Positions 1-4,630 of a DNA stretch of 9,632 bases are shown here, one piece after another. The notes below the pieces were generated by a model. It saw only the letters and a program-made list of their open reading frames with translations. It did not search any database and was not told where the DNA came from. Positions within the stretch are counted from its first letter, which is position 1. Each line of letters begins with the position of its first letter. A program made the translations under genes and the position numbers. The DNA is from DASVXQ01 sp036392615 (GTDB lineage Bacteria; Actinomycetota; CALGFH01), in the NCBI GenBank assembly GCA_036392615.1, contig DASVXQ010000231.1, forward strand, positions 1 to 9,632, read 5' to 3'.

Positions 1-384
1 GAGCTGGCCCGGGTCGCCGAACGCCGCGCCGATGCCGTGGGGGCCGGAGATGGTCCCGTCCGGCGTGGTCACCGCCAGGCCCAGCTCGGCGAGCCGGTCG
101 AGCCCCTCCAGCAGGCGCTCGCGGTCCAGGCCAGGGCCGGCGGCCTCGGCCAGCGTGGTGACCGTGGTCGGCAGGCCGACGACCGCCAGCAGCTCGGTGA
201 GCTGGAGCGTGCCGCGGTCGAGCAGGCCGACCGCGGCCGCCAGCGACGCCGGGCTGCCGGCGCGGCTGGCCAGCTCGGCGAACGACGACGGCGCGGAGGC
301 GGCCAGCAGGTCGCGCCGACGTTCGAGCAGCCGGGCGAGTTGCTGGTCGCCGAGTGCCGCCAGGGTGGCGGCGTAGCCGGGCAC
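1..384 (-). CDS. Helicase-associated domain protein, N-terminal part (truncated by window edge)
   Basis: This is the first 128 codons of a minus-strand gene that runs off the left edge. The GTG start at 384 is chosen because a near-perfect Shine-Dalgarno sequence lies 7 nt upstream. The product begins MPGYAATLAALGDQQLARLL and is almost all alpha-helical, with Leu/Ala-rich helices. It continues with RRDLLAASAPSSFAELASRA (about residues 23-42), a segment containing LLDRGTLQLTELLAVVGL (about 54-71), and a winged-helix-like stretch ending in LAELGLAVTTPDG (about 98-110). This pattern of 'ARPDLL', 'LDRxTLQ' and 'L..LGLV' resembles actinobacterial proteins annotated as helicase-associated (XPB/Ssl2-type N-terminal or Helicase_C_3 family). 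In many actinobacteria these are encoded next to an XPB-like DNA repair helicase, so such a helicase may follow to the left of the window. No catalytic motif is visible in this fragment. The family call is from memory of the pattern and is moderately sure. Confidence 0.62.
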   Translation of the reverse strand, partial: MPGYAATLAALGDQQLARLLERRRDLLAASAPSSFAELASRAGSPASLAAAVGLLDRGTLQLTELLAVVGLPTTVTTLAEAAGPGLDRERLLEGLDRLAELGLAVTTPDGTISGPHGIGAAFGDPGQL

Positions 385-391
385 GCGATGG

Positions 392-399
392 ACCTCCTT
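392..399 (-). promoter_or_regulatory. Strong Shine-Dalgarno fixing the GTG start of the helicase-associated gene
   Basis: The minus strand reads AAGGAGGT, complementary to the 16S rRNA 3' end, followed by 7 nt (CCATCGC) and GTG. No other start in this frame has comparable support. Confidence 0.8.
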
Positions 400-543
400 G
401 CGACCTCTCGGTGCGAGCCGGACGGTTCGGGGGCGGCTCAACAACCGAGCGTACCGCAGACCCGTGTCGCTGCTTGCACACACCTGTGCGCTCCGCGTGC
501 GGCGGGGCCGGACGGCCCGAAGGCGCGGGGGCCGATGCGGACC

Positions 544-560
544 ACGGGGACGGGCCCCGT
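544..560 (-). terminator. Possible hairpin terminator after the LLM oxidoreductase gene
   Basis: On the minus strand, 14 nt past the stop codon at 575, ACGGGG and CCCCGT form a 6-bp stem around a 5-nt loop. A second small stem, GGGCC/GGCCC around GGAC, lies further on at 505-518. Neither is followed by a U-tract. That is common for GC-rich actinobacterial terminators but makes the call weak. Confidence 0.35.
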
Positions 561-574
561 TCCGCGGCGTCCGG

Positions 575-1612
575 TCAGCTGGCGCGCCAGGCCGGCTCCG
601 GGCCGGCGAAGGCGGGCGCGACCTCGCGCGCGACCCGCTCCAGGTTCTCGCTGGCCGCCTCGTGGCTGGTGCCCGCCGGGCGGGTCCACAAGGCGACGTG
701 GGTGAAGGGCAGCTGCCGCTGGAGCTCGCCGAGCGCGTCGACGATCCCCTTGGGGGTGTCGCACAGCACCGCGGTGCGGCGCAGGCGGCCCGCCTCGATC
801 GGATCGGGGCGCGGCTGGTCGCGGTCGGTCGCCCAGTCGTTGTAGCGGTCGAGCTGGTAGGCGACTCCTGGCGACAGCTCGGTCGCCCAGGTCCGCTCGG
901 GGTCGTCGCTGACCCGCAGGTGCACGCCGATGGCGATCGGGAAGCCGTCCACCGGCCGGCCGGCGCGCTCCAGCGCGGCGCGCAGCGCCGGGTAGGCCTC
1001 GGCGGTCTTCTGGTAGCGGAAGTGCGCCAGCGCGAACCATCCGTCGGCCAGGCGGGCAACCCGGTCGAGCGCCGGCTCCGCCGTGCCGCCGAGCCAGATC
1101 GGCGGGCCGGACGGCTGCGGCGAGCGCGGCCCGACCGGCAGATCGGTCCCGTCGGGACCGTCGGCCGCCACGCCTTCGCTGAAGGCGCGGCGCAGGTAGG
1201 CCACCTTCTCCTCCATGAGCCGGCCGCGCCGGGCGCGGTCGACGCCGAACGCGTCGAACTCCTGCTCCACGTAGCCGTTGCCCAAGCCCAGCACCAGGCG
1301 CCCCCCGGCGATCAGGTCGACCACGCCGGCCTGCTCGGCGACGTCGCGCGGCCGGTACATCGGCAGCAGCAGCACGCCGGTGGCGAGCCGGATGCGGGAG
1401 GTCCTGGCCGCCACCGCCGCGAGGAAGGGGAGCTGCTGGCTCAGGTGGCCGTCCTCGACCGCGTGGTGCTCGCTGCCCCAGACCGCGGCCAGCCCGAGCT
1501 GTTCCACCAGGACGGCCTCGTCGAGGCACTCCGCGTAGTAGCTCGGGTCCGGCTGGCGGCCGTGGCCGGGCCGCAGCTCCATCCAGGCGCCGAAGGTTGC
1601 TGGGCTTGGCAT
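575..1612 (-). CDS. LLM-class (luciferase-like) flavin/F420-dependent oxidoreductase
   Basis: The 345-residue product belongs to the bacterial luciferase-like monooxygenase superfamily, whose members are TIM barrels using FMN or deazaflavin F420. The N-terminus has the strand typical of the family (FGAWMELRPGH, residues 7-17). It is followed by LGLAAVWGSEHH (39-50), which carries the conserved acidic/His positions, then RIRLATGVLLLPMYRPRDVAEQ (73-94), GRLVLGLGNGYVEQEFDAFG (104-123), the PPIWLGGTAEPALDRVARLA segment (170-189), and ADGWF. The length fits the family. The ATG at 1612 gives the expected N-terminus, and no convincing upstream start or strong Shine-Dalgarno is seen. Cofactor and substrate cannot be decided from these motifs; F420 is plausible in an actinobacterium. 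The gene stands alone, with 190 bp to the next gene downstream and 233 bp to its upstream neighbour, so it is probably monocistronic. Confidence 0.9.
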   Translation of the reverse strand: MPSPATFGAWMELRPGHGRQPDPSYYAECLDEAVLVEQLGLAAVWGSEHHAVEDGHLSQQLPFLAAVAARTSRIRLATGVLLLPMYRPRDVAEQAGVVDLIAGGRLVLGLGNGYVEQEFDAFGVDRARRGRLMEEKVAYLRRAFSEGVAADGPDGTDLPVGPRSPQPSGPPIWLGGTAEPALDRVARLADGWFALAHFRYQKTAEAYPALRAALERAGRPVDGFPIAIGVHLRVSDDPERTWATELSPGVAYQLDRYNDWATDRDQPRPDPIEAGRLRRTAVLCDTPKGIVDALGELQRQLPFTHVALWTRPAGTSHEAASENLERVAREVAPAFAGPEPAWRAS

Positions 1613-1618
1613 GGGCTG

Positions 1619-1624
1619 ACCCTA
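1619..1624 (-). promoter_or_regulatory. Candidate -10 box (TAGGGT) for a leaderless LLM transcript
   Basis: On the minus strand TAGGGT fits the TANNNT pattern and ends exactly 6 nt before the ATG at 1612. Transcription from a normal -10 distance would therefore begin at or beside the start codon, which fits the weak Shine-Dalgarno. No good -35 is visible; a T-rich TTTTCC lies about 18 bp upstream. The identical hexamer serves as a candidate -10 for the DivIVA-repeat gene. Confidence 0.35.
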
Positions 1625-1787
1625 CCGCACCCTGGCAAGTGCGGAAAAACCGGGAAGCATGGCGGGCAGGGCGAAGTTCTCCCTGTGAGGCCATCCTTGG
1701 GCCCTCGAAGGCAGTCTCTCCGAACGCGTCCTCCAGACCCCAGGGCGCGACCTCGAGGAGCTGCCGTCAAGCAGCAACCGTCGCGCT

Positions 1788-1824
1788 GCCGGTGCTCGGC
1801 CACTGACCCCGGCCAGGCACCGGC
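1788..1824 (-). terminator. Hairpin downstream of the DivIVA-repeat gene
   Basis: GCCGGTGC (1788-1795) and GCACCGGC (1817-1824) form a perfect 8-bp stem, extended inward by GGCC (1798-1801) with GGCC (1811-1814) around a 9-nt loop. It begins 22 nt beyond the stop codon at 1846. A smaller stem, GGCGG/CCGCC at 1831-1845, lies between the stop and this hairpin. There is no U-tract, so an intrinsic terminator of the U-less type is an inference. Confidence 0.5.
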
Positions 1825-1845
1825 CGCGGCGGCGGAGCTCCCGCC

Positions 1846-2520
1846 TCAGCCCGCGGTGCTCCAGCCGCTCTCGTGCTCGGCGAGCTGGGTCGCCAGGCGG
1901 TTGAGGAAGTCGTCGACCTCGTGCATCACGTAGCCGCGCGGCCCCAGCGTGAACCGCTTGGCGGCGATGTCGCGCGCGGCCAGCCGCGGGAGCGCGTCGG
2001 GGTCGGCGCTGACCCTGGCGAGCTCCACGGCCACGAAGCCGAGAAACTGGTCGACCTCGTCCACCCGGTAGCCGCGCGGCTCACGGGCGAACACCTTGGA
2101 GGCGACGTCCCTGGCGGTCAGCGGGCGGCCAGGGGGCTCCGGCGGCGGCAGCGAGCGCATCGGGGCGGTGTGCAGCGGCGGCTGGAGCGGGGCACGCGGC
2201 GCGGAGCGCCACTCCTCCTCCTCGGCCAGCTCCTCGTGCAGCCGGCGCAGCTCGACCACGATGCCGTCGAGGAACTCATCGACCTCCTGCATGGTGTAGC
2301 CGCGCCAGGCGCCGGTGAACTTCTTCTGCTCGACCTGCTCCGGGGTGAGCGGCGACTCGACCGGCACGGTGCCGCGCCGGACGTGCTCGCGCAGGCGCTC
2401 GAGATCGTCGGCGACCCGCTCCAGGAACTGGTCGACCTCGCCAACGCGATACCCGCGCCGGACCTTTTTGAAGGTTTTGCCCCTAATGACCTCGGGAGTG
2501 ACCCGTCCGTCCGTATTCAT
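1846..2520 (-). CDS. Protein of four DivIVA N-terminal-type (DivI1A) repeats
   Basis: The 224-residue product contains four copies of one motif of about 36 residues, at about 8-43, 59-94, 135-170 and 180-215. All four share a Phe at motif position 10, then RGY, two variable residues, and (G/Q/D/H)EVD-x-FL. For example: RRGYRVGEVDQFL, WRGYTMQEVDEFL, PRGYRVDEVDQFL, PRGYVMHEVDDFL. This is the signature of the DivIVA N-terminal membrane-binding domain, known in repeated form as DivI1A in actinobacteria. DivIVA proteins bind curved membrane at poles and septa. Unlike a typical DivIVA/Wag31 there is no long C-terminal coiled coil: helices after repeats 1 and 2 are short, and a Pro-rich linker (about 107-134) splits the protein into two pairs. 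The ATG at 2520 is preferred over an in-frame ATG at 2595, because GAGGAA lies 8 nt upstream and the protein then begins just before repeat 1. A role in polar growth or division is inferred. Confidence 0.85.
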   Translation of the reverse strand: MNTDGRVTPEVIRGKTFKKVRRGYRVGEVDQFLERVADDLERLREHVRRGTVPVESPLTPEQVEQKKFTGAWRGYTMQEVDEFLDGIVVELRRLHEELAEEEEWRSAPRAPLQPPLHTAPMRSLPPPEPPGRPLTARDVASKVFAREPRGYRVDEVDQFLGFVAVELARVSADPDALPRLAARDIAAKRFTLGPRGYVMHEVDDFLNRLATQLAEHESGWSTAG

Positions 2521-2528
2521 GGGCCGTG

Positions 2529-2534
2529 TTCCTC
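2529..2534 (-). promoter_or_regulatory. Shine-Dalgarno deciding the DivIVA-repeat start
   Basis: GAGGAA on the minus strand lies 8 nt upstream of the ATG at 2520. The alternative upstream ATG at 2595 would add 25 residues that run through the candidate promoter. Confidence 0.6.
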
Positions 2535-2558
2535 GCCGCGCCCCCAATTGCACGATGG

Positions 2559-2567
2559 ACCCTAACA
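2559..2567 (-). promoter_or_regulatory. Extended -10 promoter for the DivIVA-repeat gene
   Basis: The minus strand reads TGTTAGGGT, which is a TG-N extended -10 followed by TAGGGT (TANNNT). This predicts a transcript starting near 2552 with a leader of about 32 nt that contains the GAGGAA Shine-Dalgarno. No -35 consensus is evident, which extended -10 promoters tolerate. Confidence 0.45.
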
Positions 2568-2620
2568 TCCGGCGCGACCTCCGCGCCTCCCCCAAATCGC
2601 GGGCGCCGCGGGAAACCCGA

Positions 2621-3202
2621 TTACCTGGCGGCGTCGTCGTAGGTGACCGCTCCGGTCTGGGGATCGAAGTAGGCCCGTGGCACCCGGTTGGGGTTGCGCC
2701 CGAAATAGACCAGCTCCCAGGCCGGCCCGTCGACGCCCTGCTGGCTGTGGATGTCGTCCGGCGGCTCGCCGAACCAGACCACGTCGCCGGCGCGCAGGGT
2801 CCGCTCCTCGGCCAGCCGCAGCCGGGCGCGGGCCGGGTCGGCGCCGTCGTCCTCGCGCTGCCAGCGCAGGTAGCGGTCGGTGCCGCGCACCACGCAGAGG
2901 ATCCCCCAGGAATTGTGGTTGTGGACCGGGGTGGGCGCCTCGGGCGGGAAGCTGGCCAGCATCAGCGCGCTGCCGCCGGCGCCCTCGCAGAGGATGGTGG
3001 CGCTGGCCGAGCCGTGCAGGCCGCCGAGCTCCGGCCGTTCGAGGACGGCCGGCTCGGCGGCCAGGCGGCGCAGGCGCTCGGCGATCGCGGCGAAGCCCGC
3101 CTCGCCGGCGCCGTGGCGCTCCAGCAGGGCCTCGGCGTCGGCCACGAACGCCTCGGGCGTGTCGGGCGTGTCGGCGGCGCCCGCCGGGGAGTGATCGGAC
3201 AT
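2621..3202 (-). CDS. Cysteine-dioxygenase-like cupin protein
   Basis: The 193-residue protein has an all-helical N-terminal third (about 15-55) followed by a cupin barrel. The first cupin motif is APTPVHNHNSWGILCVVRGT (89-108), with metal-ligand histidines H94 and H96. The second, AGDVVWFGEPPDDIHSQQG (138-156), supplies the third His, H152. This three-His arrangement and the helix-then-barrel layout match the thiol dioxygenase (CDO-like) group, which uses mononuclear Fe(II). By eye alignment, the Ser-x-His-x-Tyr triad of mammalian CDO corresponds to W162-E-L164-V-Y166, so only the Tyr would remain. The crosslinking Cys position is also not obviously kept, although C103 lies two residues away. 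The substrate is therefore unknown. The gene starts 21 bp after the acyl-CoA dehydrogenase stop on the same strand, so the two are probably co-transcribed. The Shine-Dalgarno is weak. Confidence 0.75.
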   Translation of the reverse strand: MSDHSPAGAADTPDTPEAFVADAEALLERHGAGEAGFAAIAERLRRLAAEPAVLERPELGGLHGSASATILCEGAGGSALMLASFPPEAPTPVHNHNSWGILCVVRGTDRYLRWQREDDGADPARARLRLAEERTLRAGDVVWFGEPPDDIHSQQGVDGPAWELVYFGRNPNRVPRAYFDPQTGAVTYDDAAR

Positions 3203-3223
3203 CCCCGGCAGGCTACACCCGGC

Positions 3224-4405
3224 TCAGCCCTTGGAGAACGCGCTCAGGCCGGTGATCTCGCGGCCGACGATCAGCGACTGGATCGAGTCGGTGCCCTCGT
3301 AGGTGAACACCGCCTCCATGTCGGCCTGGTGCCTGGCGACGTGGTTCTCCAGCAGGATGCCGTTGCCGCCGAGGATGTCGCGCGCGTCGGCGACCACCCG
3401 GCGGGCGGTGCCGGCGCAGTACATCTTGGCCAGCGAGGCCATGCCGTCGGTCATCTGCCCGGCCGCGGCGAGCTGCGACAGCCGCAGCACCATGAGCTGG
3501 ATCGCGGTGAGCTCGCCGAGCATCTTGGCCAGCTTGGACTGGACCAGCTGGAAGCCGGCGATAGGGGTGCCGAACTGCTCGCGGTCGCCGGCGTAGGCCA
3601 GCGCGGCCTCGAAGGCCGCCATGGCGTGCCCGACGGCCTCCCAGGCCACCCCGTAGCGGGTGGCGGCCAGCACCTTGGCGGTGGCGCCGAAGCCGGTCGA
3701 GCCCTCCAGGCGGTTGGCGGCCGGCACGCGGACGCCGTCGAGGGTGATCTCCGCCTGCCAGACGGCCCGCTTGGCGATCTTGCCGCGCATCACGCTGGCC
3801 TGGTAGCCGGGAGTGCCCTTCTCGACCACGAAGCCGCCGACCTTGCCGTCGTCGTCGCGCGCCCAGACGATCACCAGGTCGGCGAAGGAGGCGTTGCCGA
3901 TCCAGCGCTTGGCCCCGTCGAGCACGTAGTGGTCGCCGTCGCGGCGGGCGCGGGTCTCCAGCGCGACCGCGTCGGAGCCGTGCTGCGGCTCGGTCAGCGC
4001 GAAGGCGCCGATCTTCTCCAGGCGGGCCATGGCCGGCAGCCAGCGCTGCTTCTGCTCCTCGGAGCCGAGCAGCGCGATCGACTGCATCGCCAGACCGGAG
4101 TGGACCCCGAAGAAGGTGCAGATGCTGCCGTCCGCCCTGGCCAGCTCCATGCCGACCAGCCCGACCGCCACCGTGCTCAGCCCGGGACAGCCGTAGCCCT
4201 GGATCGAGCCGCCCGCCAGGTTGAGCTCGGCCAGCTTGGGGACCAGCTCGAAGGGGAACTCGGCGCGCTCCCAGTAGTCGTTGATGATCGGCAGCACCTG
4301 CTTGTCGCAGAACGTCCGGACCCGGTCGCGGACCTCGCGCTCGTCTTCGGTGAGCAGATCGTCGATCCTGTAGAAATCAAGTGGCAGGTCGGCCTTTTCG
4401 GTCAT
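3224..4405 (-). CDS. Acyl-CoA dehydrogenase, glutaryl-CoA dehydrogenase/ACX4-like clade
   Basis: This 393-residue flavoenzyme introduces the alpha,beta double bond of acyl-CoA, the first step of beta-oxidation. Family motifs run in order: SEEQKQRWLP (115-124); GAFALTEPQHGSDAVALETRA (133-153), the FAD/substrate-binding signature; GAKRWIGNASFADLVIVWAR (164-183); REQFGTPIAGFQLVQSKLAKM (275-295); ILGGNGILLENHVAR (344-358); and TYEGTDSIQSLIVGREITG (368-386). E370 is at the catalytic-base position of glutaryl-CoA dehydrogenase. However, the Arg and Ser that hold the glutaryl carboxylate in that enzyme align with C96 and G100, so a simple acyl-CoA is the likelier substrate. From memory the closest look is to the plant short-chain enzyme ACX4. 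The ATG at 4405 has GGGAAGG 10 nt upstream. The gene is divergent from fadN and followed by the cupin gene. It fills the FadE role of this cluster. Confidence 0.93.
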   Translation of the reverse strand: MTEKADLPLDFYRIDDLLTEDEREVRDRVRTFCDKQVLPIINDYWERAEFPFELVPKLAELNLAGGSIQGYGCPGLSTVAVGLVGMELARADGSICTFFGVHSGLAMQSIALLGSEEQKQRWLPAMARLEKIGAFALTEPQHGSDAVALETRARRDGDHYVLDGAKRWIGNASFADLVIVWARDDDGKVGGFVVEKGTPGYQASVMRGKIAKRAVWQAEITLDGVRVPAANRLEGSTGFGATAKVLAATRYGVAWEAVGHAMAAFEAALAYAGDREQFGTPIAGFQLVQSKLAKMLGELTAIQLMVLRLSQLAAAGQMTDGMASLAKMYCAGTARRVVADARDILGGNGILLENHVARHQADMEAVFTYEGTDSIQSLIVGREITGLSAFSKG

Positions 4406-4492
4406 CGTCTCGTCGCCTTCCCGTTGCCTTCCTGTCCAGGGCGCTATTGCGATTGCCGCCAGGATAGCAAGAGAAATGCCGCCGAGCATTTT

Positions 4493-4510
4493 GACGCCGA
4501 CGTCGGTGTC
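4493..4510. promoter_or_regulatory. Candidate operator O2, imperfect palindrome
   Basis: GACGCCGACGTCGGTGTC is an 18-bp inverted repeat with one mismatched pair, preceded by TT so that TTGACG is also present. It shares the core TGACGYCGACGTCGRYGTC with the palindrome at 4532-4551. It would lie across the -35/spacer of both candidate divergent promoters, the classic position for a repressor. Confidence 0.5.
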
Positions 4511-4531
4511 GAGTTCCCCTAGAATTCGAAA

Positions 4532-4551
4532 TGACGTCGACGTCGACGTCA
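4532..4551. promoter_or_regulatory. Candidate operator O1, perfect 20-bp palindrome
   Basis: TGACGTCGACGTCGACGTCA is identical to its reverse complement. If the TAGAAT -10 at 4520-4525 is used, it begins at about the transcription start of fadN. Its centre is 40 bp from that of the related palindrome at 4493-4510, close to four helical turns. A site for a dimeric regulator of fatty-acid genes (TetR or GntR type) is an inference; no such regulator is encoded in the window. Confidence 0.6.
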
Positions 4552-4612
4552 CCTCGGGGACCCGCGGCCGCGCTACTGTTACTCTTGGTACGCAAGCCAG
4601 CGACCACCAGCC

Positions 4613-4620
4613 AGAAAGGA
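4613..4620 (+). promoter_or_regulatory. Shine-Dalgarno for the GTG start of the fadN-like gene
   Basis: AGAAAGGA lies 10 nt before GTG at 4631 and supports this start. The Rossmann fold begins about 15 residues later. Confidence 0.6.
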
Positions 4621-4630
4621 ACTCCAGCCA

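Larger units (their letters stand above)
385..574. other. Intergenic region upstream of the helicase-associated gene
   Basis: This 190-bp spacer lies between two minus-strand genes and should hold the promoter of the helicase-associated gene. The minus strand has TACGCT (near 450-455) as a possible -10 with no good -35. A small inverted repeat, GCACA/TGTGC around CACC, lies at 476-489, about 25-35 bp upstream of it. No small ORF or RNA gene was recognised. Confidence 0.4.
1613..1845. other. Intergenic region between LLM oxidoreductase and DivIVA-repeat genes
   Basis: This 233-bp spacer separates two minus-strand genes. It holds the hairpins listed separately at 1788-1845 and the possible leaderless promoter at its left end. 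It also has a weak inverted repeat, CAGGG/CCCTG at 1667-1685 with a 9-nt loop. No reading frame in it looks like a protein: translations are low-complexity Arg/Ala/Ser/Pro of the type produced by GC-rich DNA. No RNA gene was recognised. Confidence 0.6.
4406..4630. promoter_or_regulatory. Divergent control region between acyl-CoA dehydrogenase and fadN-like gene
   Basis: This 225-bp region is less GC-rich than its surroundings and separates two divergent beta-oxidation genes. For fadN, TAGAAT at 4520-4525 matches the -10 consensus at 5 of 6 positions. With a 17-bp spacer the -35 would be CCGACG (4497-4502), a weak match. A second possible -10, TACTGT, lies at 4574-4579. For the dehydrogenase, the minus strand has TCGACA (4512-4507) and AATGCT (4490-4485) with a 16-bp spacer, a weak pair. 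Two related palindromes (4493-4510 and 4532-4551) overlap or abut these elements. The promoter calls are inferences; the palindromes are seen directly. Confidence 0.55.

Noticed and set aside
476..489. Small inverted repeat GCACA/TGTGC as an operator for the helicase-associated gene.
   Set aside because: Five-base arms are expected by chance in a spacer of this length, and the nearby promoter call is itself weak.
398..1933. Long plus-strand frames across the LLM oxidoreductase (398-1933) and across 2315-4522.
   Set aside because: Their translations are low-complexity Arg/Gly/Ala/Leu/Val-rich shadows of well-recognised minus-strand genes, with no family motif.
2521..2595. A 25-residue N-terminal extension of the DivIVA-repeat protein from ATG 2595.
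   Set aside because: It overlaps the candidate extended -10 promoter and has no DivIVA-like sequence. The ATG at 2520 has a GAGGAA at good spacing.
4406..4489. Upstream in-frame ATG at 4489 that would add MLGGISLAILAAIAIAPW plus a short tail to the acyl-CoA dehydrogenase as a hydrophobic segment.
   Set aside because: Family members are soluble and begin near the MTEK start. A Shine-Dalgarno precedes the ATG at 4405, and the extra segment reads through the promoter region.
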